DNA of 64,000 nucleotides from Macrotrachela quadricornifera (lineage: Eukaryota > Rotifera > Eurotatoria > Philodinida > Philodinidae): positions 296,352-360,351 of the forward strand of contig JAJEKB010021802.1 in assembly GCA_022393335.1 (NCBI GenBank). The letters are read 5' to 3'. Position numbers and translations under genes: made by a program. The notes beneath the pieces were generated by a model that was given only the letters and a program-made list of their open reading frames with translations, did no database searches and had not been told where the DNA came from. Shown here piece by piece: positions 1-10,165 of this stretch (within the stretch, counting starts at the first letter, position 1; every line of letters starts with the position of its first letter).

Positions 1-375
1 TCTGGTGATCTATGGGTACCCTTATATAATAGGAGATGGGACCTAAAGGTACATGGAGACAATAGCTGTTGAGGATTCACGAATACTTTCATATAGTAAG
101 ATCTGAAGACGTGATGGCATTTCCATAAAATAGCACTTGAGGACTTAAAGGTATTCCCAATATATAGCACTTGGGAATCCAAGGGTATCGCCAATAGATG
201 ACACTTGAGGACATAAGGGTACCCGCTATATATAATGCTGCAAGACCCAAAAGTACCTTGATACAATGGACTTGAGGTCCTAAGGGTGCCTGTATATAAC
301 AGTTCTTGAGGACCTAAGCGTATCTCTATATAATGGTGTTTCAGTACGTATGGATACTCGCATAATTTAGCCCTT
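1..375. repeat. 34-bp minisatellite array, about 11 diverged copies
   Basis: The landmark 'GAGGAC' or a variant of it recurs at 38, 71, 105, 139, 173, 207, 241, 274, 308 and 342, a spacing of 33-34 bases throughout. A typical unit contains TATATAATAGTGCTTGAG followed by GACCTAAGGGTACC. Copies are diverged by point changes but almost never by length. The array runs off the left window edge. Related single or double copies occur at about 1680-1750 and, inverted, at about 16560-16600. Confidence 0.85.
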
Positions 376-559
376 AAAGATGTGTAAGTGACTCGAAACT
401 ACCGATGATTTTATAAAAGGTAGATTAGTTAATTGTATACTCAACTTCTAAAATTGACGCAGTGTCATGGGAGTTCCGGGAGTACATAATTCGGTGTTTC
501 ACTCTTGCGAACATCGCTCTATACCGGTAGACCGGTTATCATCACCGTTGCATCCGTAG

Positions 560-1140
560 TTGGTTCCAAGTATAACGTTAGTTTTTCTTCAAAACGTAAC
601 GTAGACATATAAGACTGAATTTTCGCCCAGAAATCTTGGATTTTTGAACATCCTGTAAATGTAAAATAGCTGAGGAATGATTTCATGAGTTTTCGCTACT
701 ACCATATGTACGATATGTACCTAGCAGTGTTTGGTAAAAAATCGAGCTCGATCGGATTTAATTCCTTTGTAGCGTTTAGAATATACCAAACGGTCTGGTT
801 TCGAACTCTCTCTATCGGTAAAAAGAATACCAAAAATTTCTTAAAAAGTTATTACATATATATGGTTCGATGCAAGTCGTCGAGTAGATTCCGAATATCC
901 CCTTGTTTTTTCTTCAGAGTGTAACATGAGTGTTTAAAGTCGGATTGTATGTCAGAGGCAATGGAATTTTGGGCCACCCTGTAAAATAGTCTAGCAAAGG
1001 TTTCATGAGTTATCTCTCTTACCATAAATAGGATACATATGTAATTGCACGTAGTAAAAATGCGCGTTCGATTGGATGTTATTTTTCTGTAGCGTCTGCA
1101 ATATACGAAACAGTATGTTCTTAGATAAATTTTAGGGCTC
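560..1140. repeat. Diverged tandem duplication, unit about 315 bp
   Basis: Two blocks (about 560-880 and 880-1140) share the same order of short matches: a 'CCTGTAAA' block, 'TTTCATGAGTT', 'TCGATCGGATTTAATT' or 'TCGATTGGATGTTATT', then 'TGTAGCGT' and 'ATATACGAAAC'. They are clearly related but heavily diverged. No coding function is visible. This may be the remnant of a dispersed element that duplicated locally. Confidence 0.55.
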
Positions 1141-2339
1141 GAAATCCTTTGTTTTCTACTGTATTTTCAACTGGATTAAGACTATTTTTTTTCCACCATA
1201 AAGTCCATAGATGAGCAAGTTTTTTGCAATATTATTTGAAGACGTAATATTGTTATATCACCGAACACCTTGACTTTCTTCATTTATACAAATTGCTGGA
1301 CCCAAGTCTTATTCATCTCTTTTCCAAAGCTCTATAAAACTGAGAGAAGCGATATTTTTGGAAGTGATAGGTGCATATATATATATATATATATATGTAT
1401 TTGCGCAAAGATTATGGAAAAAAAACGTTTTCTCATATGTTCGTCTAGCTTCCAATTGTGCTGCACGACTGGTTTTTCCTTTAACGTATGACTTTAGATG
1501 TTTAACTTTTTATCCAATAATAGATATACATACTCGATATTATGTGTATGAATCGAAGTCTTACGACCTCATACTTATTTTTATAGTCCACATAGCTTGA
1601 TGTCCGTATATTCCTTACACCTTCTGTAGTCTTATTCCTTTCGTGTCTTACACTTTTCTTGGCCTATAGTTATCCTATCGGACAACCCTTAAGGATCCTT
1701 GGATGCTCTCATATAATAGTGCTTGAGCACTTAGGAATATCTGCATGGTATAACTCTATTTGACCTTCAACCTTTAATGTGGCACAGACAGACAGACATT
1801 GAACATTATATATATATATAGAGAGAGAGAGAGTGAGAGAGATTCTGAAACAAAAAGATAGTTTGACTAAGCAAAGAACCGAAGAGACGGTATTTTGTTT
1901 GATTCAATAATTGTAGGTTTTTTTCCTTTTTTCTTCTGCGAACATTTTTCACTGTAGTGAGATTACAGCCAAATTGAGAAGATTACTCTGTATAAAAAAA
2001 ATATCATACTGAACCTCTAATTGACACCATTGACAGAGCATCTATTAAGTTCAAGCCAAAAAATCTAGAACTTTCTATAGTTTTAGACAGAAATAACGAA
2101 TCACAAAAGGTTCTAGACTATTTTCCTAGAAACTTAAAAAAACTTCTAGAAATGGCACCTAAACCTAGAACTATAATACGTTTTAGACTTTCGGTACAAC
2201 CTTTTATATCTGATTATGATAACTTCTTTTAGAAAGTAGATCATTTCATTTTGTCTATAAAAATACTTGGAGAAACACTAGATTATAATTAATTTCATAT
2301 CTTCTTCTAATTGTAGAAAAAATTGAACATTTACAGGTC
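1141..2339. other. Intergenic; microsatellites, no gene seen
   Basis: This stretch holds a (TA)n run at about 1375-1396, a TA/GA microsatellite at about 1807-1843 and a minisatellite patch listed separately. The open frames here are short, hydrophobic and not supported. The last 60 bases before 2340 end in a pyrimidine-poor stretch with TTTACAG just before the tannase ATG. That could be a cis or trans splice acceptor. Confidence 0.5.
1680..1750. repeat. Isolated copies of the 34-bp minisatellite
   Basis: The string CTCATATAATAGTGCTTGAG near 1707-1726 matches the unit of the array at 1-375, and partial units lie on either side. It shows that this repeat also occurs away from the main array. 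Confidence 0.65.
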
Positions 2340-3983
2340 ATGACTTTTATCAAGTCGGGAATAATTGTGCTGAAGATAATCACTTTTCTTATATTAACCA
2401 ACAACGGAGTGGTAACACAAAATGCAAATCCACGATGCACTGTCTCCACATTTGCCAGCATTTTACCAACATCAAATACGACAGTTATGTCAGTGACATT
2501 CAGTCAAAATAATTCAAGTTATATAAATGCATCAAGTCTACCATTTGGTACTCTAACTACATCAAATTTACCTGCCTATTGTTCTGTTCTAATTAATGTT
2601 GTTACGTCACCAACCTCATCTTTCAACTCTATGATTTGGTTACCAGATAATACATGGAATCGACGTTTTCTCATGGTTGGCAATGGAGCTTTTGGTGGTG
2701 GACTAAACTATCCAGATATTGGTGCCGGCATTAAACGTGGTTTTGCATCTGCCACAACTGATACTGGACATAACTCATCAGTGTTCGATGGCACATGGGC
2801 AAATAATAATAAAGAAACAGTAAATGATTGGGGTTATCGTGCAGTGCATATGACAGTTGTTTTATCAAAACAAATCATTCAACAATATTATGATGCATCA
2901 ATAATTGGTTCATATTTTCAAGGTTGTTCAACTGGTGGAAGACAAGGTCTAAAAGAAATTCAAGATTATCCAAGTGAGTTTAATGGTATTTTAATTGGTG
3001 CACCAGCATGGTATACTTCACATTTATGGCCGTTTTTAATAAGAATCGCTTTGCACTTTTTACCAAGTAGCAGTTCAAGATTTATTCCATCTAGTCTCTT
3101 TCCTGTAATACATAATGAAGTTGTGAGACAATGTGATGGACAAGATGGTGTTCAAGATCAACTTGTAAGTGATCCATATGCATGTAATTTGAATTTAAAT
3201 ACATTATTATGTGGTACAATGAATAAAAAGACAAAGAATTGTTTAACAAATGATCAGTTAGAGGCTTTAACTCGTTTATATAGTGACTATGTTGATACAA
3301 ATCAAACATATGTTATGGCACATCAGCCATATAGTAGTGAACCATTATGGGGTGTATTACTTGGTCAGGATGCACCAAACCAATTAGCTGTGGATTTTGT
3401 TCGTTATTTTGTATTAAATGATCCAAACTGGCAATATACAAGCTTTGATTATTCGATCGTCCAGAAAGCTGATCAATTAGATCCTGGCAATGCAAACGCT
3501 AATAATTATAATTTACGTCCATTTTTTTCACTTGGTGGTAAAGTTATCCACTATCAAGGATTAGCTGACGGTCTTCTACCACCGAAACATTCTCAATATT
3601 ATTACGATCATGTCTTCCAAAATCTTTCCGATATGAATCTCGACCAATATTATCGTTTATTTTATGTACCAGGAATGGGACATTGTGATACTTCAGAAAC
3701 TGGACCATGTGTTTTTGGTGGAAATGGCCAAGAGATAAAACTAGGTAGTCAATACTTTGGTGTACCTGGATTCAATGATAGTCAACATGATGCATTGTTG
3801 GCTTTAGTTGAATGGGTTGAAAATGGAAAAGCTCCTGATCAAATTATCGCTACACTATATGTTAATAGCGATCCTGCACAAGGTGTTTTACGTCAACGAC
3901 CTCTTTGCCCTTTTCCACAAAAAGCGCGCTATCATGGTACGGGTAGTATTGATGATCCTGCCAATTTTTACTGTGCCACCTAA
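2340..3983 (+). CDS. Secreted tannase/feruloyl esterase family protein
   Basis: A 547-residue single-exon protein of the tannase/feruloyl esterase family (alpha/beta hydrolases that split ester bonds of gallate or ferulate with sugars and plant polymers). Residues 1-27 form a hydrophobic signal peptide, so it is probably secreted. The nucleophile motif GCSTGG is at 195-200 (Ser197), the likely acid Asp410 sits in GLADGLLPP, and the catalytic His448 is in PGMGHC. Cys196 and Cys449 flank Ser and His, giving the CS-D-HC arrangement typical of the family. The Asp-rich segment from Cys265 to Cys282 matches the family's calcium-binding loop. Length is normal for the family. All key residues are present, so an active enzyme is likely; the exact substrate cannot be read from sequence. 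The family is mainly fungal and bacterial, and no intron is seen, so horizontal acquisition is inferred. TTTACAG lies 4-10 bases before the ATG. Confidence 0.9.
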   Translation: MTFIKSGIIVLKIITFLILTNNGVVTQNANPRCTVSTFASILPTSNTTVMSVTFSQNNSSYINASSLPFGTLTTSNLPAYCSVLINVVTSPTSSFNSMIWLPDNTWNRRFLMVGNGAFGGGLNYPDIGAGIKRGFASATTDTGHNSSVFDGTWANNNKETVNDWGYRAVHMTVVLSKQIIQQYYDASIIGSYFQGCSTGGRQGLKEIQDYPSEFNGILIGAPAWYTSHLWPFLIRIALHFLPSSSSRFIPSSLFPVIHNEVVRQCDGQDGVQDQLVSDPYACNLNLNTLLCGTMNKKTKNCLTNDQLEALTRLYSDYVDTNQTYVMAHQPYSSEPLWGVLLGQDAPNQLAVDFVRYFVLNDPNWQYTSFDYSIVQKADQLDPGNANANNYNLRPFFSLGGKVIHYQGLADGLLPPKHSQYYYDHVFQNLSDMNLDQYYRLFYVPGMGHCDTSETGPCVFGGNGQEIKLGSQYFGVPGFNDSQHDALLALVEWVENGKAPDQIIATLYVNSDPAQGVLRQRPLCPFPQKARYHGTGSIDDPANFYCAT

Positions 3984-4669
3984 ACAAAAACTGCAGATAT
4001 CATTCTCTATAATAACATTAACATTACTTTGCTTTTTAGGTGACTATAACATATTATAGCATATACCAAGCAGCCGTATATGGACATATTACCCTTAAAT
4101 TTTACTTCGCTATCGAAAGACTTTCGTCAAAACTTACTTTAATTACACAATACGAAAAACTTTCTCTTTAATATAGAGACCATAAAATTTTGACCTACAT
4201 CGGTTGCTGAAAAACATTTTCACTTTAGAACAATATAGCTAGCTTAAAAGAGTATAAACACAAACTCTCAATAATCTGACATTTTTTGCACTTTCGATAT
4301 AAATCTTATTGATTTTCGAAAAGTACACTTTTAAGAGGTCAATCTTAGGTGTGCAATAAGTTTTAGTGCTTATCAACAAATGATTATTCTTTGTTCATCA
4401 AACTACTTCGCTAGAAAAGCTTCATTAACACTGCTACTGTTTTATACAAATAAAAAGGACAAGGTTTGTTTCACAAAACTCTACATTTATCAAAATATTT
4501 TCGTGTTACTAAGTAGCTCTAACAATCGTCATAGCATAAACAATCAACAATCTCATGATTGTTCAAAGCATATTTTTATCATTTTCGATTTCACTTTTTA
4601 TGAGCATTTCATCTAACAAGAAAAGGGCACTAACTGTTCCATAGCTTTTCTTCTAAAACTTGTGGATAA
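3984..4669. other. Intergenic, nothing recognised
   Basis: AT-rich sequence downstream of the tannase gene. No domain-bearing frame, RNA gene or clear repeat was seen before the foldback element. Confidence 0.4.
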
Positions 4670-5341
4670 TAGGTAATCGAGTATGCTGAATACGAATATG
4701 AGAATGGTTTGGGCTCTTAAGCCTTCTTTGGTTCAATTTCTGAAAAAACTGGTTTCCAAGTCACGAATTTTAACAGAAATTACTTTTTCCACTTTTCTAA
4801 GATGTCTTCGGCGGCTTTCTCAGGTAAATACTTTAATATTAGGCAAGAAACGGTTTTCTACTTTGCAAAGTCTTTTGTTGAAACTTTGTAGTTTCTAGAC
4901 AATTGAATAGATCTCTCCAAACATTAGCTTACTAAAGCCAAAAAGCTTTCGTCTTCCTCATCTCCTCTAAAAGCTTCTTGATTTCAGCAAAGCAGTCAAA
5001 CTGAAGTTCATTAAACCACAATGAGTACTCTACTGTCGAAATTTGGAATGTGAGCATGGTTAGTTACCTATACACTGGTAATTTTCGCTTGAAATCTGTA
5101 GACAATCAAAAGACCGTTTTTCCATTAGATTCAAAAATTTGCCTCAGAAACCCTCAATACTTTTCGAAAACGGTTTTCTGGTAGGGCCCACGATGTGCTC
5201 TTACATGTGAACAATCAAAAAAATATTTCCATGCAAAACATTTTTTTTGACTTCGAAACCAGTTTTTTCAAAAACTGAACCAAGGAAGGCCTAATGGCCC
5301 AAACCATTGTCATATTCGGATTCAGCATACTCGATTACCTA
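4670..5341. mobile_element. Foldback (inverted-repeat) element, about 670 bp
   Basis: The left end reads TAGGTAATCGAGTATGCTGA and the right end is its reverse complement. The match continues for about 95 bases per arm (about 4670-4762 against 5247-5341) with scattered mismatches. The core between the arms has no coding signal. It resembles a non-autonomous DNA transposon. I could not identify a target-site duplication. Confidence 0.75.
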
Positions 5342-5559
5342 CTTTCCACTAAACTTTAAGGGAAAAGCGATGCGACAGTTGGTATCCTTTCCTCGTAAAT
5401 TTTGAATATCTTATAAAGTATTGAAAGACGTATCTTCTCAGATAAGATTGTGTTGGATTAAAGCACTAGGAAGTTCTCTAAAAATCAAAACAAGATTGTC
5501 AACTAAAAGCTGTTTTCTACTAAAGGGTGACCCAATAGATATGAACACTGTAGATTAAC

Positions 5560-7165
5560 CTTCTGAAGATCGAATTTTTTTTTGATTGAAAACGCATTTT
5601 TCAACCGTTTTATTGCGTCCAAAGTCATAATGGCTACATAGAAATCGTATAATAATCAAAAAAAACAATTTTTTTTCTTCTTTGAAACAAAATGGCAATT
5701 TGCAAGTAAAACATTCGATGTCGTATCGAACTTCTGCTTCCTTAACGTTACAATAAGCACATCTTCTTGTAGTTTTCACAAACAAATTCATTTCATTGTC
5801 AAAATTAAGGATAATTTTTGGTGATACTACTTTAGACTTCTTTGTTCACTACCGGAGCAGAGAGACTTCGCCACGGAAATCATATAATTTAGATATGTTA
5901 TTTTATCTTGAGCTAACTGATTATGGCACATAAATGATTTAGAAATACGTGCATTTAGAAAATAAATGAAAATTCGAAGCCAGTTTGTTTTAGACTTCCG
6001 ATCGAGACTGTAGCAGTATATTCTTTGATTGAGACGATCAACTTCATGCGCAAACTGATTATAATCTTTTATTACTTGCGAACAGTTGATTGTAACTCGT
6101 TGACCATTTTTCATCCAACGCGAAATAGGAATAACGTCTTGATCTTTACGATAGTTTGAAGGTCAAAAAACATATTTGGTATCCATCGAAATTGAAGACA
6201 ATGCTGTTCGGTGTAATAATTGCCATGTAATCTTCTCGTTCTCTTTTATTTTTCCTGGCAAAATCCAACGGAATATCTGCCCGATTTGATCTAATAGTTC
6301 CAATGGTCTTCATGCTCTGTAACTTTAGCTTTTCTAATAATCTCAAAGAAGTGAAAAAGTTATCAAAATATAGATGTTTTGCATCAAAATTATGATCAGA
6401 AGTAAGATTGAAAACAACACATTCACTTAAAAATATTTCTTTTTCACTAGCTTCTTCTTTTCCTAAATATATTTGGTAATTGAGTAAGTAATCAGTGACT
6501 GAATCGCATAAACACCAAACTTAACGGCCTCTTTTTATTGGTTTTAGGGAGGAAATATTGCTTGAAGATTGGGTCTTCCCTTAAATTTTTACCATGCTTT
6601 CGTCGATTGTACTATAGCGATCAAAGTTATCATTTTTCTAGAAATTTCTTCGGAAAATTGCAATAAAACTCTGAGCTTTGTAAATTTTACTATAACTTTT
6701 AGATTCTTGTTTGGGTTCCAATGAATTATCCGCCAAATTTAAACTATAAAAAGTATGTAGAAAACGTTTTCTTGACATAATCGAGGAATTAAATGTATTA
6801 TAAAATACCATAACTTTACTCCAATACAGTTTCATATTCGGCAAGTCGTTAATACTCATTAGAACAATCAACCCGAGAAATGACTCAATCTCTTTCTTGC
6901 TGACATCCGTTCAATTACTACTTTTTCTCTGATTATTACTTGATTTCTTTCCTCTTCCATAAACGTTTGTATGATCAGTAATGAGATTTATGATTTTTTT
7001 AATAAAAAAAAAACTTCTAAAGACTGGAACTGGAGTTCTTTCTTTGAGGAAGATTGAGGTATGGCCATCATCTGTGACATAATCTTCATTCATTAATTTC
7101 AACTCCTCATTAGACATAGAAAAATCTTCATCAGAAAGTTCAAGTTCATTAATGGATGCGAAATA
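5560..7165 (-). pseudogene. Decayed piggyBac-family transposase
   Basis: Minus-strand fragments in several frames give a piggyBac transposase in the correct order. They are an acidic N-terminus (LSDEDFSMSNEEL, about 7090-7150), the start of the catalytic domain (KKEIESFLGLIVLMS, about 6850-6900), the segment holding the first catalytic Asp (HLYFDNFFTSLRLLEKL, about 6330-6390), then TIRSNR, a segment with HEVDRLNQ (about 6030) and a C-terminal Cys-rich finger starting RRCAYC (about 5750). Frames shift and stops intervene between blocks, so no complete protein can be made. Terminal CCC repeats and TTAA duplications expected for intact piggyBac were not found. This is an old copy and could once have moved related non-autonomous elements. 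Confidence 0.8.
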
Positions 7166-8517
7166 TAATTGGTATACTTTGAAAATTCAAGAATAATGTA
7201 AATTCGTCAATGAGAACGAGGAGATACATATACCAATTTCTATAGAAACAAAGAATTTTCTCAAAAAAAATAGCGAGACTACATAAGTGAGTTATGCGTA
7301 CGAAAAATATCAATTAACATGATCATTGATAGTTATAATCAAGGAAAACTAAAATACTTAACTACTATATTATTGTATGCGATCTGATTCAATCTAATAA
7401 CTATACAATCGTTTTTAAACAAACGGTAAGCTCAACCATTATTACTTGAGGATCAATGATAATTTAGGAGTGACTTTTTCAGAATAAAATTAGTTTTAAT
7501 TCACAATAAAGTTGTAGATTCTACTTCATATTTGTGAATACACAAAAAGGAATTAATGTCTCTGTTAAAAGAACTAAATTATGTTTTTATTTCCTTTAAA
7601 TGTATTAAAACCTGTCTATACACGAAGGAAAATGTTTTAACTAGTCCAATTTTTCAATATATCACTTGATCCAGCGATAAAACGGTTTTTTTTTCGGTAT
7701 TTCTCTCTATGAACACGTTGAAACAACGTTGATGACGTAGACACGTTTGCATGGTTACTCAGAACTAATCAAGCAATAAAAGATAAAACCGACACTATAG
7801 ATGTGAGACTACTCGGATCTTGGAGAGACTACAAACTTCGAGGATATAGCATGCTATGCATATTCTTAAATGGATTTTCAAGTCAGAAATTATTTAGAAT
7901 TGTGGTGGTTTCCTTTCTTCTGTCAAAAACTATCAACTTAAACAAATCGCTGATCTAATCACATTACACCGCCATCATTAAGAAAATCATTGATCAGTTG
8001 CGATTAATTGTTCAAACTTAGACGATTCAGATGATATTGGTAAAAAATACTAGTTTTCTATGAATTTGAATTTTATATTAATAAGGATTATTTGTTTCTC
8101 TTTTTCATACCATCTATCACCGTTGGTAAAAGGTTTTAATTTCATTGCATGTCAGTGGTACGAACGAATAATCAAGTATATATTTTATTTTCTAAAGCAT
8201 CACATATCATTATGAAAAGTCATGGTTGACTAGCTTTCTATAATTAATAAGAGAAAAAAAACTAAGTAATATACATTAAATAAGTATGTTTTTTACTTAA
8301 TTTATTTTCTTTTATTTTGTATTATTACGTGTAAACATCAACGAAGTATTCTGCGACAAATCGTCCGTTTTCTATTCTTTTTAATAGGAGCACCTGATGA
8401 AAAGGAATGGGTAGTGAACAGAGACAATTGGTCGATATACGACCATTTACGATCGTATACATGCGACAACTAATCGTAACAGTCGACCTGAGTATATAAT
8501 AAGAGACATTATTTAAA
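7166..8517. other. Intergenic, nothing recognised
   Basis: AT-rich spacer between the decayed piggyBac and the next inverted repeat. No supported gene, RNA or tandem array was seen. Confidence 0.4.
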
Positions 8518-9588
8518 TCTTGCAAGGGAAAGTCCCCAAGTATCGACCCGAGATTGGGGCCGGAATTATATGGATTAGCTACACTAAGTGTCTATATGTT
8601 ATCTAAGAAATAATTATCGGGTGAAATTGATTCAATAAAGAATTATAATCAAAACACTTTTTCACTCCTTGAGCATACATAAAGCTACATACTTTTCCTA
8701 AAGTATCATATTTTTTTCTTGAAATATTATCGGATAACATACGTAGCAAAGACGTATATATAGTGAAGTTGTTTCCTGCTAATATTATAATATGATAGCA
8801 CTCCATGTGTGCATGAACGATAAATCTGGTAGTGCAATAAGAAAAATCATTAGTTTTAATATTTATGATCGTCAACGAAAAAGTGATTGAAACAGAGTAC
8901 ATAATCGCAACAATTACAAGAAGAAAAAAAGAAGAATTACTATACGTGGTCAAAGAATAAAAGTTTTCATTGAACGAAAAATGTGCCCTACACGTTCTCA
9001 AAACTCTCAGGATCTTTTAATAAATAGTCTGTTGGATAATAAGCATAATGGATCGTTGATTGTATATCGAAGAATGTATTTTGAAACATGTTATTTCGAC
9101 AAGTAATATTAAGGCCTATGTGGTCAAATATTTTATTGTTTAAAATATTTCCATTATGAGAGAAAATAATGATCTAGTAGTTAAATATCATCAGTTATTT
9201 TTGCCGGCATTTTGCATTCGTTCATATATGATATCTTCGTTAAAGATATCATCATATGTATTGGAATCTATTTTACTAGACCAAGAATCGAATAGCAGCA
9301 AGCAATTTTCAGAAAATAATCCTAGTAGAAAAGAACTTCACTGTATATATGTCTGTACTATATCTGTCGCCAGAGAGTATTTCTAGAAACGAATATGATA
9401 CTTTAGGTAAAGTGTGTAGCTATGTCAATGACTTGGTTAGTGAAAAAGTATTTTGATTATAATTTTTTATTGAATCAGTGTCATCCAATAATTAATTCAT
9501 AGACGATATATAGACACCAAGTGTAGCTAATCCACGCATTTTTTAGTCTCAATCTTGGATCAACATTTAGAGACCTTTCCTCATGAGA
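8518..9588. mobile_element. Inverted pair of related element ends, about 1.07 kb
   Basis: About 200-250 bases at the left (8518-8770) match the reverse complement of 9340-9588 with moderate divergence; both contain GTGTAGCTAATCCA. The minus-strand frame in the left arm (132 codons, 8603-9001) ends with a segment containing YDTLGKVCSF. The plus-strand frame in the right arm contains the matching YDTLGKVCSY. The arms therefore carry a diverged copy of the same coding-like stretch in opposite directions. Either two element ends were inserted head-to-head or this is one long-arm foldback. I do not recognise the protein. Confidence 0.6.
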
Positions 9589-10165
9589 AATTATTTCATC
9601 AAAGTACTAAATCATAGTAATTTACTTAATTGCTCTTATTGATTGTCTTGAAATAGCTATATCAAGTTTCTTAACATACAATCAGCTGAGAAACCCATGA
9701 CATGCCTATATATGAATTTCATTGGTTCTTTCAAATCACTTTTTTTTGTTATAGTAAATAATCAGAAAAAAAACCATTTCTTTGAAACGTTATTTGACGA
9801 CGCATTACTCTTTAGAATGTCGAATTATTTGATAAGGTAAGACATGAAATAATAACTTATTTTGTAGAGAGGTACTTTTTATCATTTTCTTGCTTTCTAT
9901 TTTTATTTTATAAAATGACCTTGGTTCGAAGCAAAAAAAAAGATAATAATTCAAGTATATGTGAACCATCATAAATCAAAGTTTCATTATCAAATGGGAA
10001 TTTTATTTATGATTCATTCTTAATAATCTGTTTAACGTTATTTTTTTCTCAAACAATTTTTTTTTTCGTTATTCTCTTTGACCGAACGAAACAAGAGGTG
10101 GTTTTTTTCTTCTTTCCAACATCAAATTTCATAAATAAAAAGACACGTGAAGAAAAGTTATTCAA
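9589..10165. other. Intergenic, upstream of F-box gene
   Basis: AT-rich spacer with many short poly-T and poly-A runs and no coding signal. It presumably holds the promoter of the F-box gene, but no specific element can be identified. Confidence 0.4.
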
